Source: an uncultured Porphyromonadaceae bacterium (GTDB taxonomy: Bacteria; Bacteroidota; Bacteroidia; Bacteroidales; Muribaculaceae). Taken from it: a stretch of 62,768 bases of DNA. Position numbers and translations under genes: made by a program. This document shows positions 31,522 through 38,912 of this stretch, piece after piece (position 1 is the first letter of the stretch; every line of letters begins with the position of its first letter). The notes beneath the pieces are model-generated. The model was not told the DNA's origin and did not search any database. It saw only the letters and a program-made list of their open reading frames with translations. The stretch lies in assembly GCA_947178165.1 (NCBI GenBank), contig CAMWXH010000005.1, positions 1 to 62,768 on the forward strand. Reading direction: 5' to 3'.

Positions 31522-31887
31522 TCATAAAGGGGCTTTGGTTATTATGGGGAGGTATGGTTTGCCGTTGATATGGATTTCTTCGCCACACATCAGGGACACG
31601 CGTGCGGTTGCTCCGCATGCTTCGAGGATTGCATGGCACAGCAGGACGGAGTTTGCCCGGAAATACCGGCTTCCCGGATTGACAGGATGGCATCGCGCGG
31701 AATGGTTGCCTATGAAGCTTTGGTGATGCTCTGCGAAGAGGAGGTACTCCCCTCTTTCTTTTGCAATGTTGATGCATGATCTGTCGGTTAGGTTCAGAAT
31801 GCGCGCCACTCGCGATGTTATGCAGATTTCGCCGGAGGATTTGAATGTTATGTCGGGGCGACGTGATGTGGGGATTAGCTTTTCCAT
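31522..31887 (-). CDS. Conserved-looking small phage protein next to the tail gene
   Basis: A 121-residue protein starting MEKLIPTSRRPDITFKSSGE. The first half (ICITSRVARILNLTDRSCIN) resembles an AbrB or SpoVT-like swapped-hairpin pattern, and the second half is His/Cys-containing with a basic core. I cannot assign a function. It lies upstream of the large tail gene, so it may be co-transcribed with it. Composite repeat 4 lies just before it. Confidence 0.55.
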   Translation of the reverse strand: MEKLIPTSRRPDITFKSSGEICITSRVARILNLTDRSCINIAKERGEYLLFAEHHQSFIGNHSARCHPVNPGSRYFRANSVLLCHAILEACGATARVSLMCGEEIHINGKPYLPIITKAPL

Positions 31888-31969
31888 TTCGCAAAGATAT
31901 GTGTAAGGTTAATAAAAATTGTTTTAAGTGTTGAGGTATGGAATCCTTTTGGGGCAGGCTCCTTAAAAG

Positions 31970-32050
31970 CACCCGGAGACAAACCGCGCCCTGAGACTGA
32001 CAGCAGGAGTCATCACTTCGTTCAGACCACAATATGGAGGGAGAATTAGC
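31970..32050 (+). repeat. Composite A-B repeat, copy 4 (between minus-strand genes)
   Basis: Repeat A (CACCCGGAGACAAACCGCGC) from 31970, then B at 32006-32034 (AGTCATCACTTCGTTCAG then ACCACAATA), then a short GGAGGGAGAATTAG tail. The flanking genes read on the minus strand, yet the repeat keeps the plus orientation. Confidence 0.85.
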
Positions 32051-32098
32051 ACAATCGGGATGGCGCGTATTCTTTTGAAGGGATGGACGGGCGGTGGG

Positions 32099-32728
32099 CT
32101 ATTCCTGCTGACTGAAGAGATTGGGGGCTTGCTGTTCTTTAAGGGCGAGGATCCTTTTTACCCTTGCAATTTCATCGTCTATCTCTTTTTCCAGTGCTTT
32201 GGCTTTCTGAAGGGATTCACGGGAGCGAGTGGCGAAGTATTCCTTCTGAAAGATTCGGAGCAGGGCTACGCGGTCGAAGAATTGGCGGTGTGTCATTGGA
32301 TTTTCTGGTTTTGGGGTTAATGGAGGGAGGTGGTTGGCTTCGAGGAGAGGGTTGAGGGTTTTGAGGGCTTCGTTATATTCCTCCGGACGGATGAAGTCGA
32401 GCGCGGAAGATTTGTGCCTGACATATTGGAAACGTTTGTATCGGGATCGGGTCGGGATTGTCATGGGCTGTTCAGGATTATTAAAGTTGATTGGCGGTTG
32501 GACCGCTTCTCTTGGTTCAGTAGTGGAACCTTTGAGAAGTTCTTCCTTTAGATATTTGAGCCGACGGGGTGTAGAGCATATTACCGTCCGGCTGTCTATT
32601 CTCATCGAGCGAAGTCTTGAGGCTTTCTTGCGCTCGATCTCTTTCATTTTTTCCAGAGCCTTGATTGCATTGGCTCTTTCATCGGCTCTCTCGGTTGAGA
32701 ACCGTAGGGTTAGGTTTGATTCTGTCAT
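32099..32728 (-). CDS. Charged coiled-coil phage protein, last gene of the early operon
   Basis: A 209-residue protein starting MTESNLTLRFSTERADERAN. It has two charged helical regions (RANAIKALEKMKEIERKK; ARVKRILALKEQQ) separated by a Pro-rich linker. The C-terminal half is typical of small phage proteins with an unknown partner. It overlaps the upstream 79-residue gene as ATGA, so I chose the internal ATG at 32728 over the longer frame. Confidence 0.6.
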   Translation of the reverse strand: MTESNLTLRFSTERADERANAIKALEKMKEIERKKASRLRSMRIDSRTVICSTPRRLKYLKEELLKGSTTEPREAVQPPINFNNPEQPMTIPTRSRYKRFQYVRHKSSALDFIRPEEYNEALKTLNPLLEANHLPPLTPKPENPMTHRQFFDRVALLRIFQKEYFATRSRESLQKAKALEKEIDDEIARVKRILALKEQQAPNLFSQQE

Positions 32729-32964
32729 TTCCCACCTCCCTTTCCACACTTGCAGTCGGGGTCATGCACGATGGATGCGCCGCCTGCCGCCTTATTCATT
32801 GCTGAATCGTAAAATTTGTAACAGATATAGGTATGCCCATGATAATGCAACGTCTCCATCTGTTCTTGCCCATAGATTGTATTGCACTCTCGATTTGAAT
32901 ACTTGAATCCGCATAGGATTACGATGACGGCGAGGGCAAATAGGTATTTTAGGGTTGGTTTCAT
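32725..32964 (-). CDS. Small exported protein with a signal-anchor and a C-terminal Cys pair
   Basis: A 79-residue protein. The N-terminal hydrophobic stretch (YLFALAVIVILCGFKYS) is a signal peptide or membrane anchor, possibly ending in a lipobox-like Cys. The mature part has DPDCKCGKGGGK at the end, a CxC pair that could bind metal. It is ATGA-coupled on both sides. Function unknown; a lysis or superinfection role is possible. Confidence 0.55.
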   Translation of the reverse strand: MKPTLKYLFALAVIVILCGFKYSNRECNTIYGQEQMETLHYHGHTYICYKFYDSAMNKAAGGASIVHDPDCKCGKGGGK

Positions 32965-33191
32965 TCTTCTCCGTAATTAAAGTCGTTGATTTCATATTCC
33001 CAATTAAGGGCATCTTTCTCATTCACATTGTCGGCAAGCCAATCCATAGCCTTGCCGTCTCTTATCTCACCATCGGAGATTGAGCCTCCGTTGTCGTAGA
33101 TGTCGCAGAGCTGGTCGTAAACTTCATCGGAGACTTCTCTTGTAATCTCCACGTCATACTTGCAAGTGACGTTTATTGTTATTGTTTTCAT
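32961..33191 (-). CDS. Small acidic early protein
   Basis: A 76-residue protein with high Asp/Glu content (YDQLCDIYDNGGSISDGEIR), starting MKTITINVTCKYDVEITREV, an alternating pattern that suggests a beta hairpin. Small acidic phage proteins can mimic DNA or inhibit host enzymes, but nothing here fixes a target. ATGA overlaps link it to both neighbours. Confidence 0.6.
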   Translation of the reverse strand: MKTITINVTCKYDVEITREVSDEVYDQLCDIYDNGGSISDGEIRDGKAMDWLADNVNEKDALNWEYEINDFNYGEE

Positions 33192-33517
33192 TTCTTATCA
33201 GTCTTTATATGATTATTCTCCAAGCACCAAATAGCCAACTGATTGAGCGCGTCTATGAGTTCGGGTCTTTCTGTTGCGCCCATAAAGTGATACGCCTCAT
33301 CGCCAATATCCCAAAGCATGTAAGAAACTTCATAGCCTTGCGATGATGCTTCTATGCTTAGGTGATAACCATCAATCTCTTTCGGCAGGATTGAGAGGAT
33401 GTCGGTAAGGGTAAATGTTGGCACTCTATACATGCCTACATAACTGCTCGCCAGCTTCGCATCAACGCCAAGTTCAATAAGTTTGGCGGACTCTTCTATT
33501 GTAAGGGTTGTTTTCAT
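33188..33517 (-). CDS. Small early phage protein of unknown function
   Basis: A 109-residue protein (MKTTLTIEESAKLIELGVDAKL). The sequence, with DILSILPKEIDGYHLSIEAS and VSYMLWDIGDEAYHFMGA, is of a type often found as a hypothetical in Bacteroides phages and plasmids. It is compact and lacks membrane segments. It is translationally coupled to its neighbours by 4-bp overlaps. No function is claimed. Confidence 0.65.
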   Translation of the reverse strand: MKTTLTIEESAKLIELGVDAKLASSYVGMYRVPTFTLTDILSILPKEIDGYHLSIEASSQGYEVSYMLWDIGDEAYHFMGATERPELIDALNQLAIWCLENNHIKTDKK

Positions 33518-33675
33518 AAGTCATTCAAAAGTTTAGATTGTAGCCATTCCGCAAAATCAATGTATCTGTCAACTATCCATTTGAACGCCCATCCAATACA
33601 AGCGAACGTAAAGACTGCTGCAAATGGAATGAAGATGATTGCGTGATAGGCTATCTTTTTAGGGTTGATTTTCAT
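33514..33675 (-). CDS. 53-residue single-pass membrane protein
   Basis: A 53-codon gene starting MKINPKKIAYHAIIFIPFAA. Residues about 9-30 form one membrane helix, and the tail is amphipathic (DFAEWLQSKLLNDL). Support comes from the ATGA overlap with the downstream gene (stop at 33516-33514, next ATG at 33517) and from filling an otherwise empty gap. Small phage membrane proteins of this kind often interfere with host envelope functions; that is inference. Confidence 0.6.
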   Translation of the reverse strand: MKINPKKIAYHAIIFIPFAAVFTFACIGWAFKWIVDRYIDFAEWLQSKLLNDL

Positions 33676-33678
33676 TTC

Positions 33679-33942
33679 TCAGTTACATCTTTGCTGATAT
33701 GCCTTGCGAAGTCTAACCGCGAGCCTCTGAATCATCAGCTCTGCGGACTCGGCAGGAATATCCTTGTTGTTTTCTACTATCGCCTGAATATTGTTGGCAA
33801 GCGCGTTGAATACTATATTCAGCATCACCGCATCTTCGGGCAGGTTGTTTTCAATCATAAAGGCATCTATGGTAGCGCCTATCTGCTTGTGTAATTCGTT
33901 GGCATATTTGCCTATGAGTTTCTTGATTTCTGTTTCGTTCAT
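33679..33942 (-). CDS. Small helical early protein
   Basis: An 87-residue, mostly helical protein (MNETEIKKLIGKYANELHKQ). It has no Cys cluster until the last residues and no membrane segment. It is coupled through an ATGA overlap to the 48-residue Cys protein upstream. Unknown function. Confidence 0.6.
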   Translation of the reverse strand: MNETEIKKLIGKYANELHKQIGATIDAFMIENNLPEDAVMLNIVFNALANNIQAIVENNKDIPAESAELMIQRLAVRLRKAYQQRCN

Positions 33943-34085
33943 TTATTATCGGTTTTAGGGGTGAATTCGGGACAGTTGACTCGGTTAATACAAGAGAGCC
34001 AAAGCCCATGAATTACAGAGTACATATTACAGAAGCCGTTATTAAAATGCTTGCACTCTCGCGGGTCTTGTGTTTTCTTATCCAT
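33939..34085 (-). CDS. 48-residue Cys-containing microprotein
   Basis: Encoded frame MDKKTQDPRECKHFNNGFCN and onward, with cysteines at 11, 19, 32 and 38 and a His at 13. This could be a small metal-binding fold. The ATG sits inside the end of the neighbouring 144-residue gene (stop at 34078) and its stop overlaps the next ATG as ATGA, both consistent with real coding in this packed operon. It resembles in style the 56-residue protein at 45478. Confidence 0.55.
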   Translation of the reverse strand: MDKKTQDPRECKHFNNGFCNMYSVIHGLWLSCINRVNCPEFTPKTDNK

Positions 34086-34512
34086 AATATCGGAATGGTG
34101 TGAAGTGAATTATTGGGAGAGGCTGATTGCGCGGTGTGTTCTCAAACCAGCTTAGCCAATCAATTCGAGAAAGGCCGTCATGTACATCTAACTCGGGGAA
34201 GGAATCAAGGGTAAAGCATAACTGCCCGATTGGAGGAAGCGATAAACATTCAATCCCAATTCCATTCTCTTTGGTTAATTTGCCTATCTCTATCTGTTTA
34301 CTTCGGTATGGTTTGTCTTGCCATTGACGGATGGATAGACAAGCTTCACCACGTTCCACCTCTTCCATACGCTGTTTCCATAGAGGGTAATTCGTGCGGA
34401 TCGTGTGGATTTTCTCTCCGGCCATTAGTTTCTCTCGGAATCTGGTAGGTTCCCCTTGCCGGATATGTCCTTTCGGAAATACCTTTGATAGTATGATCAC
34501 GTAGGTTTTCAT
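34078..34512 (-). CDS. Phage protein, possible ASCH-like fold
   Basis: A 144-residue protein (MKTYVIILSKVFPKGHIRQG). The phrase GEKIHTIRTNYPLWKQRM together with GEACLSIRQWQDKPYRSKQ recalls ASCH-type RNA-binding domains, where a conserved (K)xHTIR segment precedes the sheet. The similarity is partial. The C-terminal part ends in a basic FRYYG. Located directly downstream of the DNA methyltransferase gene in the early operon. Confidence 0.55.
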   Translation of the reverse strand: MKTYVIILSKVFPKGHIRQGEPTRFREKLMAGEKIHTIRTNYPLWKQRMEEVERGEACLSIRQWQDKPYRSKQIEIGKLTKENGIGIECLSLPPIGQLCFTLDSFPELDVHDGLSRIDWLSWFENTPRNQPLPIIHFTPFRYYG

Positions 34513-34521
34513 TGGTTGTAA

Positions 34522-35217
34522 TCAAAATAATTTTAGTTGTTGACGGTGTTGCATGAGCCTTTTCTTGGAGGCTTCAAAGTAATGCTGATCCAGCTCTATA
34601 CCGAGGAGCTGATAGCCGAGGTCATTGCAGGCAATGGCTATGCTTCCCGAGCCGAGATGGGTGTCAAGGATTTTCCAGCCTTTCTGAGCGAACCTGTTGA
34701 GGAGCCACGCATAGAGGGTAACTGGCTTCTGCGTGGGGTGAATCCTCTTCTCATTTAGCTTCTTGTTTCCCTGCATTGTTCGGCCTTCTGTCATTGACTT
34801 TCCTTGGCACATCCCGTTCCACATGAATGGGAACAGACGCACGGAATCGAACAGGTCGGTGGCCGCTATCTCGCAGTCGGAGAATGTGGAGGAGCCGTTG
34901 CATTTGTCCCATACGATGCGCCCGGGGGCGAATCGATAGTCAAAGTAGTTGCATCCCCAGATTATGTAGTGGCGACTCACGCGGAGAAGTTCGTCGAAGT
35001 ATTCCTTTCCCGGCACCTCCCATTTCTCGGATTTCGGATAGTTGACTCTCCTTATTCCTGACGTGCTTATTCGCTGGCCGTAGAACTCCCTGCGCTCTGG
35101 ACCCGAGAAATATGGAGGGTCAACGATAGCGAGATCAAAAGATTTGTCCGGAAGCTCCCGCAACTTCTCCATGCAATCGCCGTGATGAAGCGTTATGTTT
35201 CCAAAGTTTTCGATCAT
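34522..35217 (-). CDS. Phage DNA methyltransferase (adenine/N4-cytosine type)
   Basis: A 231-residue enzyme. Motif IV DPPY is at 33-36 (FDLAIVDPPYFSGP) and motif I at about 185-191 (ILDTHLGSGSIAIA), followed by GIELDQHYFEASKKRL. This order (catalytic motif first, SAM-binding motif near the C-terminus) defines the beta class of amino-methyltransferases. It transfers a methyl group from SAM to adenine N6 or cytosine N4 in a specific site. No restriction partner is near, so it is likely an orphan enzyme that protects phage DNA against host restriction. It overlaps the upstream coiled-coil gene as ATGA. Confidence 0.88.
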   Translation of the reverse strand: MIENFGNITLHHGDCMEKLRELPDKSFDLAIVDPPYFSGPERREFYGQRISTSGIRRVNYPKSEKWEVPGKEYFDELLRVSRHYIIWGCNYFDYRFAPGRIVWDKCNGSSTFSDCEIAATDLFDSVRLFPFMWNGMCQGKSMTEGRTMQGNKKLNEKRIHPTQKPVTLYAWLLNRFAQKGWKILDTHLGSGSIAIACNDLGYQLLGIELDQHYFEASKKRLMQHRQQLKLF

Positions 35218-35438
35218 CCTTCCTTTAATTGAGTTTTAATTCGATTTCTGACTATTTCGAGGTGACCCTTGGCTTCATTTAGGCTTTCGGCTGCCTTGGA
35301 TAGAAGATAATATTCGGCAGACTCCATGGAAACTTTATCCCGAGCCTTATCAAGATTATCCATCTCTTTGTCTATTTTCGAAATAGCCCTTTCACTACGT
35401 TTTAGGACATTATTTAATCGTTTCTCTTTTGATGTCAT
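35214..35438 (-). CDS. Small coiled-coil protein upstream of the methyltransferase
   Basis: A 74-residue, highly charged helical protein (KRLNNVLKRSERAISKIDKE; EAKGHLEIVRNRIKTQLKEG). It contains no aromatic core and is probably a dimeric coiled coil. Coupled through ATGA to the methyltransferase. Function unknown. Confidence 0.6.
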   Translation of the reverse strand: MTSKEKRLNNVLKRSERAISKIDKEMDNLDKARDKVSMESAEYYLLSKAAESLNEAKGHLEIVRNRIKTQLKEG

Positions 35439-35473
35439 CTTTCCTTGATTTTATGCTGTTGCAATTCTTGTTT

Positions 35474-35941
35474 TCAAAATTCAAATTCAAATTCAAGTTG
35501 CACCGCCGGCTCCTTATATCCTGGATGGGATGAAAGATAACTCTCGCGGAGCTTCTTCCTGATCGTCTTCCTTTCCTCTTCAGAGACATTATTCCTGTCA
35601 GCCTCAAAGTTCCGCTTCAAGGCAAGTTCAAGACTTCCTTGAAAAAGCTTGTCTTCCATAAAGAGCGAATACTCGGTGAACATCCTGACCGCGCCCTCGG
35701 CATCCATCTTCTCGTCTTCGGTCTGATCGCGTACATATACGACATCCATCATTCTGTTGATAAACTTCATCGTCTTCTCCTCTCGCTGGCAGTCATTCTC
35801 AAAGACAACTGAGATAGCCTCCTTCTTCCGGATCTTGTTGAGCTTGCACCATCCATAGAAAACGCGGAGACGCTTGCCGACGGGCTTGCTCTTGTGTTTG
35901 GCATCGAGGATTGCGAGGCGTTTTTTTAAGATCGGGTTCAT
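35474..35941 (-). CDS. Early phage protein of unknown function
   Basis: A 155-residue protein (MNPILKKRLAILDAKHKSKP) with a basic N-terminus (KLNKIRKKEAISVVFENDCQ), a central acidic helical part and an acidic end with the strand LEFEFEF. It is ATGA-coupled to the upstream gene. The composition suggests a folded helical protein, but no family is recognised. Confidence 0.6.
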   Translation of the reverse strand: MNPILKKRLAILDAKHKSKPVGKRLRVFYGWCKLNKIRKKEAISVVFENDCQREEKTMKFINRMMDVVYVRDQTEDEKMDAEGAVRMFTEYSLFMEDKLFQGSLELALKRNFEADRNNVSEEERKTIRKKLRESYLSSHPGYKEPAVQLEFEFEF

Positions 35942-36357
35942 AGGCTTTCGTATTCAAGCAAGAGGTTGAACTCATCTCCATCTTCACTATACAGCCTCTC
36001 CCGGGTGGCATAGACAAGAGGAATGGCATATCGCCACTGCTCTTTATCTTCGTCCCATGCGTCGGGAGAAACCTTGTCAACGACGATATAGACCGGGGTA
36101 TCGTTGGGGATATTCCGGATTTTCTTTTTCAGCTCTCCTGCCGTCATTGGTGTGGCATGGAGGATATGGTCGGGAATCTCATTGATGTCATCCTCAACTT
36201 TTCGCCACGGGTTCTTCAATGCTTCGGTGGCTCCTGCAAGGTAGATCTGAGCAAGTTCGTCCTTAAATTCGTTCCATGGAGCATTCTGATATTTGTCAAC
36301 CATTTTCTCCAATATCTTCCCTGCGTGGAGACTTGCTTTCTCTTCTATTGTTTTCAT
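35938..36357 (-). CDS. Early phage protein of unknown function
   Basis: A 139-residue protein. The N-terminus is helical (EEKASLHAGKILEKMVDKYQ) and a second part carries TAGELKKKIRNIPNDTPVYI, a phrase resembling small hydrolase-like or beta-barrel phage proteins that act in nucleotide or DNA metabolism. It overlaps both neighbours by ATGA. The function is not clear. Confidence 0.6.
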   Translation of the reverse strand: MKTIEEKASLHAGKILEKMVDKYQNAPWNEFKDELAQIYLAGATEALKNPWRKVEDDINEIPDHILHATPMTAGELKKKIRNIPNDTPVYIVVDKVSPDAWDEDKEQWRYAIPLVYATRERLYSEDGDEFNLLLEYESL

Positions 36358-36518
36358 ATTCCTTTCATTGTTTCTTCATAAAACTTCTTTTCTTCGATGC
36401 AGTCAATGCAGACTTGCTGGCCGTCCTCGGTATAGATAAGCTCGTCTGACTTTTCTCCGCACCAGTCGCATTCTCCGCTATGGAGACCGGAGGGATTATA
36501 GATTGTTTCTGTGGTCAT
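36354..36518 (-). CDS. 54-residue zinc-ribbon microprotein
   Basis: The frame MTTETIYNPSGLHSGECDWC and onward carries two CxxC pairs (C17/C20 and C37/C40) about 16 residues apart, a zinc-ribbon layout. Its stop overlaps the next ATG as ATGA, which supports a real gene in the 175-bp gap. A nucleic-acid-binding or adaptor role would fit, but this is inference. Confidence 0.7.
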   Translation of the reverse strand: MTTETIYNPSGLHSGECDWCGEKSDELIYTEDGQQVCIDCIEEKKFYEETMKGI

Positions 36519-36532
36519 CTCTTTTCGATCTA

Positions 36533-36949
36533 TTAAAATTCAAATAAACTCAGTTGGATTGCCCCGGATGTTTTCACTTTCGATAGTGCTTCGGCTGCCG
36601 TGATTTCCTTCGAGATTATGCGGTCGAGCTCGGCCATTGCCTTTGATGCGCCATTGTCGTCACGGTAGCGTTCCTTTATGCAGTAGGCGCAGTCAAGGAT
36701 TGCCCTGGATCGGGACGGGAAGCATGTCCGCGTGTTGAGCCAGCATCCTCCACCGCCTCCGCCGCTCTTGTTGGCCCAGTCGTAACCATAGACCCAGCCC
36801 CGGGGTGTCTCGGAGACCTTTATGCTGAAGTGGTAGTCGTTGTATCGGCCGAATGTGTATGGGATATCGGGATTCATGCAGACTCCGAATTCATTGTATT
36901 CGTAGCCGTTGAAGGTTGTGGCCGTGTCATTCATATCTGTTTCTTTCAT
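36533..36949 (-). CDS. Early phage protein with aromatic-rich N-terminus
   Basis: A 138-residue protein. Features are GYEYNEFGVCMNPDIPYTFG, a Trp/Gly stretch (RGWVYGYDWANKSGGGGGGC) and a C-terminal helical part ending in IQLSLFEF. The end QLSLF is the type of motif that binds the bacterial beta sliding clamp (QL[S/D]LF), so it may act near the replication fork. Start is the first ATG; MNDTA five codons later is an alternative. Confidence 0.6.
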   Translation of the reverse strand: MKETDMNDTATTFNGYEYNEFGVCMNPDIPYTFGRYNDYHFSIKVSETPRGWVYGYDWANKSGGGGGGCWLNTRTCFPSRSRAILDCAYCIKERYRDDNGASKAMAELDRIISKEITAAEALSKVKTSGAIQLSLFEF

Positions 36950-36973
36950 ATTATTCCGGTTTGACGTAAGCTT

Positions 36974-37834
36974 TTAGCGTCGGCTTTCGCCTGTCATGGG
37001 GATTACGTTATAGGTCTTGAAGCGGTCGATGATGCGGCCATAAGAGTCTTTCTGGCCGAACTTCGCTTTCAGCTTGCCGTTGTCGAGGTTGGTGGTGAGG
37101 TGAGCGAACTTTCGGTCGTATTCGGCAGGGTTCGACCAGATTTCATTACGGGCGTGGAGGAAATCGTGAATGATTGTATCGGTGTCAATTCCATAGAATG
37201 GCCGGTTGTCAACCCCGATATCGTTCAGGCATAGGTTCATGGGTGATCCTTGGAATCCACGTGTGCCTTTGATGTTATATAGGAAGCCGTCGATGTCGTT
37301 ATGCACCGAGTAATAGTTCACCATCTGGGTTACGGAGACGTTATGGAACTGGCGCGGTGAGTCGATGCGCTTGAGGTATTCGGAGAATATCTGCATCAGC
37401 AATGTCTTGCCTACCCCTACTCCACCCTGCAGGAGAATGTTCTTGTGGAGCCTGTAGCCCCTGTCGGGGAACACCTCTTCACACAGAGGACTGCCGTTGA
37501 AGTAGAGCAGAAGGAAACGGATCACCTGCCGGTTGTTGTCGTCGATTATGAACTGCCGGCGTTGGGGCGCAAGGATGCGGTTTGCCACAAAGAGTAATAA
37601 ATTGGCGTGGGCGTTGTAGATTTCCTGGTTTTCCATATCGGGCAATGCGCGCTGTTCCTTTTCGCATTGCGACTGATACCTCAGGGCTACCTTATGGAGT
37701 GTCTCCCATGGTTCTTTGCACCTCTCTTCAGATTTTATGACGGCAAGGAGACCCCGGTCCCATTCGACGTTGCCGGTGGGTTGCTTGCCGTGCCTGATCA
37801 ATTCCTGATGCAGGCTGGCTGGATATGTTGACAT
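36974..37834 (-). CDS. DnaC-like AAA+ replication ATPase
   Basis: A 286-residue ATPase. The Walker A loop GGVGVGKT lies at 137-144 and a Walker B-like strand at NLCLNDIGVD, followed by a sensor region (HLTTNLDNGKLKAKFG) and an arginine-rich end (YGRIIDRFKTYNVIPMTG) that supplies the arginine finger. This is the pattern of DnaC/IstB-type helicase loaders, which load the replicative DnaB helicase. It lies next to a DUF6291-like gene that probably supplies the origin-binding or initiation part. Confidence 0.85.
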   Translation of the reverse strand: MSTYPASLHQELIRHGKQPTGNVEWDRGLLAVIKSEERCKEPWETLHKVALRYQSQCEKEQRALPDMENQEIYNAHANLLLFVANRILAPQRRQFIIDDNNRQVIRFLLLYFNGSPLCEEVFPDRGYRLHKNILLQGGVGVGKTLLMQIFSEYLKRIDSPRQFHNVSVTQMVNYYSVHNDIDGFLYNIKGTRGFQGSPMNLCLNDIGVDNRPFYGIDTDTIIHDFLHARNEIWSNPAEYDRKFAHLTTNLDNGKLKAKFGQKDSYGRIIDRFKTYNVIPMTGESRR

Positions 37835-37846
37835 AATCTCTTTTGT

Positions 37847-38425
37847 TTAATCAAGGCCTCCGAAGCCACCGTTATAGGTGTAATCGTCGGGCTTGGATGG
37901 TTCGCTGTTTTTCCTTTCGGCACCCGCGTATGCTTTGCGCATCCATGAGGTGAAATGGCGTTTCGCATCATTCAATGAAGGATGAAGTTTGTCACCACGT
38001 TCCACCTTGCAGTGAGTGATGAAAGCGTCAAGTCGTTCCTGGCATTCCCCTTTCTCTATCTTGAATTGCATGCATACCGGCTCGAGCCATATCACATCTG
38101 ATTTGATTAGCGCAACTTCATCTTCAAAGCTTGCATAAGGAGGTGGCGATTTTAAAGGGGTTGAAGTTTCGTCCTTTGCCTCCGCCATTTTCTTTTTGGG
38201 CTTCCTTCCACCCTTCTTTCCGTTCTCGAACCGGCTGATGTTGGCATCAAGGTTCGGTTTGACGAGGGTGAACATTCCGCGTGCGAATGGTTTCAGGTCC
38301 TCCGGTTGCTTACCATACAGCGCATACTCGGTTATGGCTGTAAAAACTTCCAGCCTGATGTTGTCAGGCAAATCTCGGATTGCTTCATAGAAGCTCTTGT
38401 AGAAGATGAAAGAATCTCTTTCCAT
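37847..38425 (-). CDS. DUF6291-like phage replication protein
   Basis: A 192-residue protein (MERDSFIFYKSFYEAIRDLP). The first 80 residues (DNIRLEVFTAITEYALYGKQ) match the N-terminal domain that is common in phage replication-initiation proteins of this type. A basic GGRKPKKK segment and an unstructured region follow, and the end is a helical domain with a conserved Trp (AKRHFTSWMRKAYAG). It is upstream of the DnaC-like loader. I start at the ATG at 38425; the 13-codon upstream extension looks non-coding. Confidence 0.75.
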   Translation of the reverse strand: MERDSFIFYKSFYEAIRDLPDNIRLEVFTAITEYALYGKQPEDLKPFARGMFTLVKPNLDANISRFENGKKGGRKPKKKMAEAKDETSTPLKSPPPYASFEDEVALIKSDVIWLEPVCMQFKIEKGECQERLDAFITHCKVERGDKLHPSLNDAKRHFTSWMRKAYAGAERKNSEPSKPDDYTYNGGFGGLD

Positions 38426-38516
38426 ATTTCTTACTCTTTTAAGGCAGTCACCGTCGTGCCCCATTCCCCGCTCTCCGGAGGAATGACCCGCAGACGCCGG
38501 TCGGCTGAATGGATTT

Positions 38517-38912
38517 TCAGATCTCTGTTATCCGTATCCCGTGAACCTGAAGCATAAGCTTCCTTTTTATAGCGTATTCCTTAGTTCGCACCCCTTTGGT
38601 ATCTTCCACCACCAGATTGCCCTCCTTGTCATGATATACGAAGTCTGCGTAGTAGGAGCATTCCTTTTCCATGCATTTGCCGGAAGGATCGCGTTGTGTG
38701 GGAATCAGCACATATTTCACCTGTTCACGGAGATCGGAAATCTCGCCGGAGCTGAGCAAAGCTTTCAGCACACATGCGCGTCGGTATTCCTTTTTTGAAT
38801 CGTAGCCAAATGTTTTCCTTGCATGGTACTTGTTGCCCCGTCGGGTTATGCACCCACCGGAGGACTTTCCCCCGGTGAGCTTGAATAATTCATCAATGCT
38901 CATTTTCATCAT
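38517..38912 (-). CDS. DUF1064-like phage nuclease
   Basis: A 131-residue protein. The pattern YHARKTFGYDSKKEYRRACV, then YADFVYHDKEGNLVVEDTKG and the end YAIKRKLMLQVHGIRITEI matches DUF1064, a phage family with a PD-(D/E)XK-type nuclease fold (E in SKKEY, D in ADF, E-D-T-K in VVEDTKG). It may act as a resolvase or single-strand nuclease in recombination. The start overlaps the upstream gene by 20 bp. In-frame ATGs at residues 1, 2 and 4 are all possible. Confidence 0.75.
   Translation of the reverse strand: MMKMSIDELFKLTGGKSSGGCITRRGNKYHARKTFGYDSKKEYRRACVLKALLSSGEISDLREQVKYVLIPTQRDPSGKCMEKECSYYADFVYHDKEGNLVVEDTKGVRTKEYAIKRKLMLQVHGIRITEI

Noticed and set aside
12674-32032. Minus-strand frames starting MWSERSE from the B repeats
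   Set aside because: They arise because B has a fixed reverse reading (WSERSE); they are by-products of the repeat and cross real genes on the other strand.
426-32050. The dispersed repeats as a CRISPR array or an insertion sequence family
   Set aside because: Spacing is irregular over tens of kilobases, there are no Cas-like genes, no transposase and no target duplication that I can see.
37607-37831. 74-codon plus-strand frame over the DnaC-like gene
   Set aside because: Antisense of a gene with clear AAA+ motifs.
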